Assembly (NCBI RefSeq): GCF_001278805.1
Contig: NZ_CP012602.1
Coordinates: forward strand, 3,197,501-3,261,500
Length of the DNA stretch: 64,000 nucleotides
Source: Bacillus sp. FJAT-18017
GTDB taxonomy: Bacteria > Bacillota > Bacilli > Bacillales > Cytobacillaceae
Reading direction: 5' to 3'
In this document: piece after piece, positions 16,488 to 24,140 of the stretch
Numbering within the stretch: the first letter of the stretch is position 1
Layout: each line of letters starts with the position of its first letter
Program-made: the position numbers and the translations under genes
The notes under the pieces: generated by a model
Told to the model about the DNA's origin: nothing
The model's database searches: none
The model's input: the letters and a program-made list of their open reading frames with translations, nothing else

Positions 16488-18007
16488 TTGCCTCTCTCCT
16501 TACTTATCCCCGCCATCATTAGGCCAACTTCATTCTCATCGGTTTCGGAGGCAAATACTTCACCAATCAGGTTACCATTGTTTACTATGGCAATTCGGTC
16601 GGAAAGTTTCAGTACCTCATCCAATTCAAGTGAGACAAGCAGCACTGCATTGCCTTTATCCCTATGCTCAATTAGCCTCTTATGGATATACTCAATAGAA
16701 CCGACATCAAGGCCGCGAGTTGGCTGGACAGCAATAAGCAGTTTGGGATCCAATTCAATTTCCCTGCCGATAATCGCTTTTTGCTGGTTACCGCCAGAAA
16801 GAGTACGCGCTCTGGAAGCTGTTCCCTCACCGGAACGAACATCAAAATTCTGCAAGATTTTATATGCATACTTTTTCATCGCTGACACGTTCAACAAACC
16901 ATTTTTTGAAAAAGGCGGCTTATTATAAATTTCAAGAACCATATTGGACTGGAGTGTATAATCGAGGACAAGCCCCCGCTTTTGTCTGTCTTCGGGAATA
17001 TGGCCAATTCCTGATTCTATTCTTTCACGAATAGGAACATTCGTGATATCTTTTCCAAGCAATTCTACCTTACCCGACTCAGCTTTTCTGAGACCTGTTA
17101 TCGCTTCGACAAGCTCGGTCTGTCCGTTACCTTCGACTCCGGCAATCCCGACAATTTCTCCCGCTTTTACTTCAAGGGAGAAATTCTTTAAGCCCAGTAC
17201 TTTTCTGTTGCTATTGACTGAAAGATCTTCGACTTTTAAAACAACCTCGCCTGGCTTGCTTTCTGCTTTATCAACTGCAAAGGATACATGGCGTCCTACC
17301 ATCATTTCAGCAAGGCTTTCTTCGCTTGCTTCGGCTACATTTACAGTGCCAATGCCTTTTCCTCTGCGGATAACGGTACAACGGTCTGCAACTGCCTTAA
17401 TTTCTTTCAGCTTATGAGTGATTATAATGATAGATTTACCTTCTTTAATAAGGTTCCGCATAATCTTCATCAATTCATCAATTTCAGCTGGTGTCAAAAC
17501 AGCTGTAGGTTCATCAAAAATCAGAACTTCTGCTTCACGGTAGAGCATTTTCATGATTTCGACCCGCTGCTGCATACCTACGGAAATATCCTCAATTTTT
17601 GCATGAGGATCAACATTCAAACCATACTGTTTTGATAACTCTTCTATTCTTTTCGCAGCCCGGTCAACGTCCAATACTAAACCTTTTAATGGCTCGCTGC
17701 CAAGAATAATGTTTTCAGTAACAGTAAAATTATCAACAAGCTTAAAATGCTGATGAACCATTCCAATGCCTAAACGATTTGCAACATTGGGATTAGTAAT
17801 CTTAACTTCTTTGCCGCGGACTTTGATTGTCCCCTTTTCTGGCTGATACATTCCGAAAAGCACGCCCATAAGTGTTGACTTACCCGCCCCGTTTTCACCA
17901 AGCAGAGCATGAATTTCCCCCTGCTTTAAGGTCAGAGTAATATTGTCATTGGCTACTATTCCGGGAAATTCCTTACGGATATCCAGCATCTCAACTACAT
18001 AGCTCAT
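16484..18007 (-). CDS. nupO: nucleoside ABC transporter ATP-binding protein (NupO type)
   Basis: Double ATPase of a sugar/nucleoside-type importer, 507 residues. The first half has Walker A GENGAGKS at residues 37-44, the ISVGMQQRVEI signature and Walker B VLIFDEPTAV. The second half has a degenerate Walker A, GVEGNGQT (Lys replaced by Gln), and SGGNQQK as signature, the asymmetry usual for RbsA/NupO-like proteins. ATG at 18007 is chosen over the longer open frame because AAAGGTGGG precedes it and the family starts there. A terminator hairpin (18122-18151) separates it from nupN. Confidence 0.93.
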   Translation of the reverse strand: MSYVVEMLDIRKEFPGIVANDNITLTLKQGEIHALLGENGAGKSTLMGVLFGMYQPEKGTIKVRGKEVKITNPNVANRLGIGMVHQHFKLVDNFTVTENIILGSEPLKGLVLDVDRAAKRIEELSKQYGLNVDPHAKIEDISVGMQQRVEIMKMLYREAEVLIFDEPTAVLTPAEIDELMKIMRNLIKEGKSIIIITHKLKEIKAVADRCTVIRRGKGIGTVNVAEASEESLAEMMVGRHVSFAVDKAESKPGEVVLKVEDLSVNSNRKVLGLKNFSLEVKAGEIVGIAGVEGNGQTELVEAITGLRKAESGKVELLGKDITNVPIRERIESGIGHIPEDRQKRGLVLDYTLQSNMVLEIYNKPPFSKNGLLNVSAMKKYAYKILQNFDVRSGEGTASRARTLSGGNQQKAIIGREIELDPKLLIAVQPTRGLDVGSIEYIHKRLIEHRDKGNAVLLVSLELDEVLKLSDRIAIVNNGNLIGEVFASETDENEVGLMMAGISKERGK

Positions 18008-18121
18008 AGTAACACCCACCTTTATTGGAAACTTTTGTTCCTTTATTGCTATAGGGGAAGCCCTATTTTTTTCGGTTATCATAAAACTTTAAAAGCTTTT
18101 CATTTGGTTTTTAACCTCTAA

Positions 18122-18151
18122 GAAACAAAAGAGACGGAACTTGCCCGTCTC
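18122..18151 (-). terminator. intraoperonic terminator between nupN and nupO
   Basis: Perfect 7-bp stem GAGACGG / CCGTCTC with a 7-base loop, then TTTTGTTT on the minus strand, 16 bases after the nupN stop codon. It would make the binding lipoprotein more abundant than the rest of the transporter. Confidence 0.8.
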
Positions 18152-18166
18152 ATTTGCATTTGTCAT

Positions 18167-19261
18167 TTACTTAATTAAAGAGCCTTGCTCACCAGCTACT
18201 TTGATTTCACCAGCTTTAATTTTTTCGTAAACTTCTTTAACCTTAGCTTTAGTATCATCATTTAGGTTAGGATTTTCTTCAGGAAGTCCAACACCATCAT
18301 TTTTCACATCAAAAGTAAGAGTCTCCCCACCTTTGAATTTGCCATCGATTTGGTCTTTTATCATATCAAGAGCAACTTGGTCAAGCTTTTTCATTGCAGA
18401 TGTAAGAATGATAGATTTGTCTCCATCATACTTACCATCGTCAAACTGGTCTGAGTCAACACCGATAATCCAAACTTCTTCTCCGCCTTTAGCGCGAGTC
18501 TTAGCTTCGTTAATCGCACCTACACCAACACCGCCAGCAGCTGTGAAGATAGCTTTAACGCCGCGGTCATACATTTGGGCAGCAATTTGCTGACCAGCAG
18601 CTACGTTATCGAAAGAACCTTGATATAGGACGTTTTCAGGCTTGATTGTGAGCTTTGTGCCCAGGGTATCATTTGCATACTTAACACCTTGCTGGAAGCC
18701 CCAGTTGAATTTCTGTACAGCAGGAATTTCCATACCGCCGATGAAACCAACATCGCCATCTTTAAGCTGGTTTGCAGCCGCAACACCAGCAAGGAATCCT
18801 GCCTCATGCTCAGCAAAAAATACAGCAACTGTGTTTTTAGCAACTACAGGCTTAAAGTCGCCTGAATGCGGGTTTCCGTCAAGAATGACAAATTGTGCAT
18901 CTTTATATTTTTCCTGTGCCTGGAAAACAGCAGTTTCGAATTTAAAACCAGGAGTTACAATAAATTTGTATCCAGCATCATAAAGGTTACCCATTTCTTT
19001 AAGGTACTCAGCTTCAGTTGTTCCAGCTGGCTTCAGGTATTTTGTCTGAACGCCGAACTGTTTTTCTGCTTCTTTGATACCTTCCCAGGTTCCCTGGTTG
19101 AATGATTTATCATCGATTGTACCAGCATCAGTTACCATACCGACTTTTAAGTCATTTTTCTTAGTGTCACCAGTACTGCTTTCATCCGAACCGCAAGCAG
19201 CCAACAGCATGCTAGCAGATAACAGCAACGACATAGCCAAACCAAATTTACGCTTTTTCAA
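18167..19261 (-). CDS. nupN: BMP family nucleoside-binding lipoprotein (NupN type)
   Basis: Basic-membrane-protein (BMP/PnrA) family solute-binding lipoprotein that captures nucleosides outside the cell for the NupOPQ importer. 364 residues with an N-terminal signal peptide and lipobox ending LLAAC; Cys23 is the predicted lipidated residue. Family motifs: VGMVTDAGTIDDKSFNQGTW near residues 41-60, GFIGG, and the Asp in IIGVDSDQ. The start codon is TTG at 19261, eight bases after AGGGGG; an in-frame stop just upstream excludes a longer protein. ymfC ends only 71 bases upstream and no strong separate promoter is seen, so it may be co-transcribed with ymfC. Confidence 0.94.
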   Translation of the reverse strand: MKKRKFGLAMSLLLSASMLLAACGSDESSTGDTKKNDLKVGMVTDAGTIDDKSFNQGTWEGIKEAEKQFGVQTKYLKPAGTTEAEYLKEMGNLYDAGYKFIVTPGFKFETAVFQAQEKYKDAQFVILDGNPHSGDFKPVVAKNTVAVFFAEHEAGFLAGVAAANQLKDGDVGFIGGMEIPAVQKFNWGFQQGVKYANDTLGTKLTIKPENVLYQGSFDNVAAGQQIAAQMYDRGVKAIFTAAGGVGVGAINEAKTRAKGGEEVWIIGVDSDQFDDGKYDGDKSIILTSAMKKLDQVALDMIKDQIDGKFKGGETLTFDVKNDGVGLPEENPNLNDDTKAKVKEVYEKIKAGEIKVAGEQGSLIK

Positions 19262-19332
19262 GGTATGAACCCCCTATGGATTTTGTGATTTAGCAGGAAT
19301 GTGAAAACTAATTACTTGCAGCTTGCCCAGGA

Positions 19333-20058
19333 TTAAAATCTTTTTCTTAAGACTTTGAAGCTGAACTTGTCTGCTTTGAAATAATTCACCGAATAGAGTA
19401 CTGGTTCATCCGCCTCATCGAAATGCATCTGTTTTAGTACAAACAGAGCAGTTTCGGGTTCACATTCAAGGATGGGAGAAATTTTATCGTGATAGCCTAA
19501 TGGTTCGATTTGGGCAACCGCGTATGTAATTCTCCGCCCCGCTTCATTTTCCAATATCGAGAAAAGCGATTCCTCTTTATGCGAGAAAGCTTCTGGCAGA
19601 ATGCGTTCAGGTACTTTGTCTATGCAATAGACGACAGGTTCCCCGTTTGCGGTTCTTACCCTCTCGGTCACGACGATTTCTTCCTCCTGGGTGAATGAAA
19701 ATCGGCGAATGTCTTCCTCTCCTGGCATCTGAGTCGATGAGCTCAAGAAAATTGTTCCTGGTTTCATGCCTGCCTGCAGAATCATATCCGTGACCGAGCT
19801 AAGCTGCTCGATACCTGAACTAAACAGGGGCTTTGCATTAACAAACGTTCCGACACCATGCCGGCGAATGATAACGTTTTCTTCTTCGAGTATACGCAAA
19901 GCTTCCCGAAGAGTTGCCCTGCTGACTCCCAGATGTTTAGCAAGATCAAATTCGGAAGGAAGCTTCTGCCTCTCTTTATATATGCCTTCTTCAATATCTT
20001 GCTTTAACCGGTCAATTACTTGTAAATACAAGTGACGGTTATCTGCCTTAATAGACAT
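19333..20058 (-). CDS. ymfC: GntR/HutC family transcriptional regulator YmfC
   Basis: GntR-family repressor of the HutC type, 241 residues. The N-terminal winged helix-turn-helix ([20 protein letters not shown] near residues 32-51, then GVGTFV) is followed by a UTRA ligand-binding domain. ATG at 20058 follows GGAGGTACCTGC. An 18-bp perfect palindrome at 20085-20102, 27 bases upstream of the start, is the likely operator, so autoregulation is expected. Its closeness to nupN suggests it also controls the nucleoside importer. The effector is unknown; a nucleoside or sugar-phosphate would be a guess. Confidence 0.9.
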   Translation of the reverse strand: MSIKADNRHLYLQVIDRLKQDIEEGIYKERQKLPSEFDLAKHLGVSRATLREALRILEEENVIIRRHGVGTFVNAKPLFSSGIEQLSSVTDMILQAGMKPGTIFLSSSTQMPGEEDIRRFSFTQEEEIVVTERVRTANGEPVVYCIDKVPERILPEAFSHKEESLFSILENEAGRRITYAVAQIEPLGYHDKISPILECEPETALFVLKQMHFDEADEPVLYSVNYFKADKFSFKVLRKRF

Positions 20059-20084
20059 GCAGGTACCTCCAGTTTTTTCTTAAG

Positions 20085-20102
20085 ACATCAGACATCTGAT
20101 GT
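20085..20102. promoter_or_regulatory. palindromic operator candidate upstream of ymfC
   Basis: ACATCAGA-CA-TCTGATGT is a perfect 8+2+8 palindrome in the leader of ymfC, the usual form and place of a GntR-family operator. No second copy is seen in front of nupN, which fits a single operator controlling ymfC-nup together. Confidence 0.6.
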
Positions 20103-20168
20103 ATAATCATTCCTACTAATCGACAATACTATAACACTTTTCGACTGATAAATAAATAGCAAATATGC

Positions 20169-20183
20169 ATTTTTCAGAAAAAC
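20169..20183. promoter_or_regulatory. CodY-box-like site upstream of ymfC-nup
   Basis: ATTTTTCAGAAAAAC matches 12 of 15 bases of the CodY consensus AATTTTCWGAAAATT. It lies about 110 bases upstream of the ymfC start. The nupNOPQ genes belong to the CodY regulon in B. subtilis, and codY itself is at 62056-62835. Confidence 0.45.
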
Positions 20184-20367
20184 AAAACTGTTAAAATCCT
20201 TCAAATTTTTGTTGACATTTCAGGCTTTATCGGCATTTCAATTCTTTTATATCTGTTAAAGAATCCCAAAAACTATGAATCTAATTTGGAAGAATTTGAA
20301 TCATATATAAGAGTATTGAATAAAATATAGAATCACTTTAGGTTTTCAAATATAGGTAAATTAGTGT

Positions 20368-20397
20368 AAAAAAAGAGACCTAAACAGGCCTCTTTTT
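20368..20397 (-). terminator. intrinsic terminator after spoIIIE/ftsK
   Basis: AAAGAGGCCT - GTTT - AGGTCTCTTT with one wobble pair, flanked by T tracts on both strands, so it may work in both directions. It is 60 bases after the spoIIIE stop codon. Confidence 0.8.
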
Positions 20398-20455
20398 ATC
20401 AGTGTCAAAAACAAATAAGTCAATGGAATTTCTGTGAAATTTTTTAAAATTAATT

Positions 20456-22804
20456 TTATGCACCTGATTCCTCTTGATGCTTCGCTACAAGTACATTACG
20501 CGGCTTACTTCCTTCGTATGGGCCGACTACCCCTCTCGCTTCCATTTCATCAATCAGCCTGGCAGCTCTTGTATAGCCGATTCTAAACCTTCGCTGAAGC
20601 ATTGAAACAGAAGCAGTCTGCATTTCGACAATCAGATCAACTGCGTCATTATATAAATCGTCTTCAACCTCTCCAACTGTTTCCTGAACCTCATCTGGTA
20701 TCATTTCTTCCTGATACTGCGCTTTTTGCTGGGAGATAACAAATTCAACCGTTTCTTCGACCTCATCATCAGATAAGAACGCTCCCTGTACCCTAATCGG
20801 CTTGGATGCTCCAACTGGCAGGAATAACATATCACCTCTGCCAAGAAGTTTCTCGGCCCCACCCATGTCCAGAATGGTCCTTGAATCAGTCATACTTGAA
20901 ACGGCAAAAGCAATCCGGGATGGAATATTTGCCTTGATAACCCCTGTGATGACATCAACGGATGGACGCTGAGTAGCTATGATAAGGTGTATACCTGCCG
21001 CCCTTGCCATCTGGGCCAGACGGGTAATCGAATCTTCTACATCGGAGGACGCTACCATCATCAAATCCGCCAACTCATCAACGATGACGACAATATATGG
21101 AAGCAATGGCTGTTTGTCTTCCTCTTCCGCATTGTGGCGCTTGACATGATCATTATAACCTTCGATATTCCTCGTGCCAGTGTGTGAAAAAAGCTCATAC
21201 CTCCGTTCCATTTCATTTACAACTTTTTTCAGCGCCTGGGATGCTTTTTTTGGCTCAGTAACGACAGGTGCCAGCAAATGCGGAACTCCATTATAAACGT
21301 TTAGTTCGACCATTTTCGGGTCTATCATCATCATTTTGACTTCATGCGGTTTGGCCCTCATTAAGATGCTGGTTATGATCCCATTAATACAAACACTCTT
21401 TCCGCTTCCTGTTGCCCCAGCAACCAGCAGATGCGGCATTTTATTCAACTCTGCAAGGACGGCTTCCCCAGTAATATCTCTGCCAAGCCCAATAAGCAGC
21501 TTGGATTCCGGGCGGTCGTTCTTTGAAGATTCAAGGACCTCCCTAAGGGAAACTACGGCAACCTCCGAATTCGGCACTTCGATACCGATGGCAGATTTGC
21601 CGGGAATCGGAGCTTCAATCCGGATATCTTTAGCAGCCAGTGCAAGAGCAAGGTCGTCATTGAGGCTGACAATTTTGCTAACCTTTACCCCTACATCCGG
21701 GTGGACCTCATATTTTGTAACAGCAGGCCCAAGATGGACCTGGGTAACCCTTGCTTTTACCCCAAAGCTATTAAATGTCCGTTCAAGCTTGGCTGCATTG
21801 GCATGGATTAATTCGTATTCGCCACTTTGGTCTGCCTTTTTAGGAAGTTTCAACAAAGATAAAGGAGGTAATTCATATGCCGTATTTTCAACCTCAGTAA
21901 AGGTAATTGGAGGTGAAATGTCCTCTTCCTCGGACTGTGCTGGCTTCTCTTTTTGCCTCGAAGGAGAATGCGCAGCCTGGCTTTTTTCCGGTTCTCCATA
22001 TGCCCTGTCCGCAAAGCTTGAGATGATTGGTTCCGCAGCCGGCATTTCTTCGTCGGCTTCAGCAGGTGTATGAACCAACCCTGTTTCTCCCTGTTCTGCC
22101 ATTACCGGCACAACCTTCTTCTCTTTCTTTTTAGGCTGGGCTTTTTTGCCCTTTTTCTTATTTTCTCTCCATTCAGCTATATCTGACTTGAAGGCTTTCC
22201 ATTGTACTGAGAAAAATTCCGAAAGAGTGGAAATCAGTTTTCCGATAGCATCTCCGAAAGTTTTACCAGTAACTAAAATTAAACCAGCAGCGACCAAGAG
22301 GCCTGCAATTATTTTTGCACCGGTCTCATCAAATAAATAATGAAGCATGGCGAAAAGCAGTGCGCCTACCATACCTCCTCCGAGGTCCCCCGGTGTTGCT
22401 TCCCCTTTTACTTCCATGAAGAAAAGCTGCCATGTATTTGAGATGACGCTAGGATTCTCAAAAGCTCCATTTTTCGACAGGAGATTGAAAAGTGTAACAT
22501 GGCTTAGAATCAGTAATGCAGCCAATATTGAGTAGGCACCGACTAGCCTGCCATGAAAAAAGAAAGGAATCTGCCTCTTCCAAATCAGATAAATGCTTAA
22601 AATAAATAACCCGGCAAGGCCAGCCATATACCATTCCCCTAGCCAAAACCTGAAAAACAATACAATCGTTTTCCCAACTGCACCAAGTCCAGCCATGGAT
22701 ATAACAGACAATGCAAGGAGGATGAGTCCTGCAAGCTCATATTTTATTGTAGTTTTAATTGTACTTTCCCTGCTCCGGGATTGTCTTCGTTTCTTCTTGG
22801 CCAT
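20456..22804 (-). CDS. spoIIIE: DNA translocase FtsK/SpoIIIE
   Basis: ATP-driven DNA pump that moves the chromosome into the forespore and clears DNA from the division septum. 782 residues: an N-terminal membrane domain with four to five spans in the first 180 residues; a charged Pro/Glu/Lys linker (about 210-320); alpha/beta motor domains with Walker A GATGSGKS at 463-470 and Walker [12 protein letters not shown]; and a C-terminal gamma winged helix ([19 protein letters not shown]) that reads the DNA direction sequences. The length agrees with B. subtilis SpoIIIE (787). ATG at 22804 follows AAGGTGG. A terminator lies at 20368-20397. Confidence 0.97.
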   Translation of the reverse strand: MAKKKRRQSRSRESTIKTTIKYELAGLILLALSVISMAGLGAVGKTIVLFFRFWLGEWYMAGLAGLFILSIYLIWKRQIPFFFHGRLVGAYSILAALLILSHVTLFNLLSKNGAFENPSVISNTWQLFFMEVKGEATPGDLGGGMVGALLFAMLHYLFDETGAKIIAGLLVAAGLILVTGKTFGDAIGKLISTLSEFFSVQWKAFKSDIAEWRENKKKGKKAQPKKKEKKVVPVMAEQGETGLVHTPAEADEEMPAAEPIISSFADRAYGEPEKSQAAHSPSRQKEKPAQSEEEDISPPITFTEVENTAYELPPLSLLKLPKKADQSGEYELIHANAAKLERTFNSFGVKARVTQVHLGPAVTKYEVHPDVGVKVSKIVSLNDDLALALAAKDIRIEAPIPGKSAIGIEVPNSEVAVVSLREVLESSKNDRPESKLLIGLGRDITGEAVLAELNKMPHLLVAGATGSGKSVCINGIITSILMRAKPHEVKMMMIDPKMVELNVYNGVPHLLAPVVTEPKKASQALKKVVNEMERRYELFSHTGTRNIEGYNDHVKRHNAEEEDKQPLLPYIVVIVDELADLMMVASSDVEDSITRLAQMARAAGIHLIIATQRPSVDVITGVIKANIPSRIAFAVSSMTDSRTILDMGGAEKLLGRGDMLFLPVGASKPIRVQGAFLSDDEVEETVEFVISQQKAQYQEEMIPDEVQETVGEVEDDLYNDAVDLIVEMQTASVSMLQRRFRIGYTRAARLIDEMEARGVVGPYEGSKPRNVLVAKHQEESGA

Positions 22805-22850
22805 TCAGATCCACCTTATATATGTATAATCGTTTCGGTTTGGAGCGCAA

Positions 22851-22884
22851 ATAGAATAAGCAGCCCACCGGCTGCTCTATTCTA
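22851..22884. other. inverted repeat between ylzJ and spoIIIE
   Basis: AGCAGCC - CACC - GGCTGCT, extended by ATAGAATA and TATTCTA flanks with one bulged base. On the minus strand it lies downstream of a possible promoter (22933-22941), so it is either a weak terminator for ylzJ or a hairpin in the spoIIIE leader. The T tract after it is poor. Confidence 0.5.
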
Positions 22885-22898
22885 CGGGGAGGTGCAAA

Positions 22899-22964
22899 AT
22901 GCAAATGCCTCTCTCCATTAAACCGTATCCTGATTATATCATAAGCCGAGTCAGGTTTGGATAA
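22899..22964 (+). CDS. possible micro-ORF of 21 codons on the plus strand
   Basis: An ATG six bases after a near-perfect Shine-Dalgarno GGGGAGG opens a 21-codon frame starting MQMPLSIKPY and ending VRFG. A TATAAT at 22825-22830 and the hairpin at 22851-22884 precede it. No similarity is recognised, and every established gene nearby runs on the other strand. The ribosome-binding site is the only real support. Confidence 0.2.
   Translation: MQMPLSIKPYPDYIISRVRFG
22933..22941 (-). promoter_or_regulatory. extended -10 element, possible spoIIIE promoter
   Basis: TGATATAAT on the minus strand fits TGnTATAAT, about 130 bases upstream of the spoIIIE start and 34 bases after the ylzJ stop. No convincing -35 is seen. 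Confidence 0.35.
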
Positions 22965-22974
22965 GCCCTGAAAC

Positions 22975-23178
22975 CTAAAACGAAATTTTCGAGCCGGGGA
23001 GCAACCTTGTATCCAGGAAATGCTCAGGATTAGTACTAAGCAGCCTGACTATTTTATAGCCCTCTCCTTCAGGTTCAACTTCCATCGGTACTCCCTGCCA
23101 TTGAATCATCTGGCATACTTGGGACTCGTACATTTGCGGAAAAATAAGTTCTTCGGGCATCATTGTATACAAAATCAT
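22975..23178 (-). CDS. ylzJ: YlzJ-like protein
   Basis: Small conserved Bacillaceae protein of unknown function, 67 residues, beginning [14 protein letters not shown] and containing the family's [18 protein letters not shown]. It is soluble by sequence. Its ATG (23176-23178) overlaps the tepA stop TGA in an ATGA arrangement, so it is translationally coupled to tepA. The tepA-ylzJ-spoIIIE order is that of B. subtilis. Confidence 0.9.
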   Translation of the reverse strand: MILYTMMPEELIFPQMYESQVCQMIQWQGVPMEVEPEGEGYKIVRLLSTNPEHFLDTRLLPGSKISF

Positions 23179-23930
23179 TGAATAAGCGCCTCCTGTTCCC
23201 CTTTTTGGAGTTCTATCAGTTCATTCAACTTTTTCATTGCTATTCCAAGCCCGCCAACTTCATCAATCAAGCCTGTTGCAACCGCGTCTCCGCCAATTAC
23301 GTTTGTGCCGATATCCCGTGTCAGATTTCCTTTCGCGAACATCAGGTCTTTGAAGGTTTCCTCAGTAATTTTCGAGTGGCTTGTCACAAACCTCACCACT
23401 CGTTCCTGCATTTTGTCCATATATTCAAATGTTTGCGGGACACCTATGACAAGGCCAGTCAGCCTAATCGGATGAATGGTCATGGTTGCTGTCTCGGCAA
23501 TAAAACTATAATCACATGACACAGCTATCGGTACACCTATCGAATGCCCTCCCCCAAGTACAATTGAAACAGTCGGTTTTGACAGTGAGGCAAGCATCTC
23601 GGAAATGGCCAGGCCGGCTTCGACATCGCCTCCGACTGTATTTAAAATGACAAGCAACCCTTCAATTTTCGGGTTTTGCTCAATTGCAACAAGCTGAGGG
23701 ATAATATGCTCATATTTTGTGGTTTTATTTTGCGGGGGCAATGCAAGGTGCCCCTCGATTTGGCCTACAATTGTCATACAATGAATCCTCGAATCATTGG
23801 ACATCTGAGGAACATTTGTGGCTCCCAGCTGCTGAATTTTTTCTATGAGTGCCGATGCAGGTTTTTCCTCACGTACCGGGTTCGCTTCCTCATCCCCACT
23901 CATCCTTCCGGGTAATACATGTTCATCCAT
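23175..23930 (-). CDS. tepA: ClpP-like translocation-enhancing protein TepA
   Basis: ClpP/crotonase-fold serine protease family member, 251 residues. B. subtilis TepA was linked to protein secretion and degradation of signal peptides, and related proteins to spore outgrowth. After a 45-residue leader the ClpP fold shows [17 protein letters not shown] near residues 97-113, the nucleophile Ser130 in GGGHSIG and His153 in TIHPIRLTG. No signal peptide is seen, so the site is probably cytosolic. ATG at 23930 follows AAGGGAG. It overlaps ylzJ by four bases. A 210-bp spacer with a candidate plus-strand micro-ORF pair separates it from rnjB. Confidence 0.93.
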   Translation of the reverse strand: MDEHVLPGRMSGDEEANPVREEKPASALIEKIQQLGATNVPQMSNDSRIHCMTIVGQIEGHLALPPQNKTTKYEHIIPQLVAIEQNPKIEGLLVILNTVGGDVEAGLAISEMLASLSKPTVSIVLGGGHSIGVPIAVSCDYSFIAETATMTIHPIRLTGLVIGVPQTFEYMDKMQERVVRFVTSHSKITEETFKDLMFAKGNLTRDIGTNVIGGDAVATGLIDEVGGLGIAMKKLNELIELQKGEQEALIQ

Positions 23931-24096
23931 TTGCAGATTCTCCCTTCTCTCATATAGAACTAGTATTAAACTACAGGAACAAAAACATGCCGTTTAAGAG
24001 AAAATCGTCGGGAAATAACAAATGGGTGACTGGCAAAGGACTAAAGGAGGACTAAAGGAGGTATAAGGTATGCTCAGGGATTGGCGTTACGGCTAG
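23931..24096 (+). other. possible micro-ORF pair with tandem Shine-Dalgarno repeat
   Basis: Plus-strand elements in order: TTGCAG (23931-23936) - 16 bases - TATAGA (23953-23958) as a weak promoter; AGGA; a 22-codon frame at 23987-24055 starting [12 protein letters not shown]; the 11-bp tandem repeat ACTAAAGGAGG twice (24040-24061); and an 8-codon frame at 24070-24096 (MLRDWRYG) eight bases after the second AAAGGAGG. No homology is recognised. It could be chance in a gene-free gap. Confidence 0.2.
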
Positions 24097-24103
24097 ATAA
24101 ACG

Positions 24104-24131
24104 AAAAAAGAACACCGGTTTCCCGGTGTTC
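24104..24131 (-). terminator. intrinsic terminator after rnjB
   Basis: Perfect 9-bp stem GAACACCGG / CCGGTGTTC with a GAAA loop, followed by TTTTTT on the minus strand, ten bases after the rnjB stop codon. Confidence 0.92.
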
Positions 24132-24140
24132 AATTGAAAA

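Noticed and set aside
21336..22073. 245-codon plus-strand frame opposite spoIIIE/ftsK
   Set aside because: Antisense shadow of a conserved gene; low-complexity Ser/Thr/Ala composition and no ribosome-binding site.
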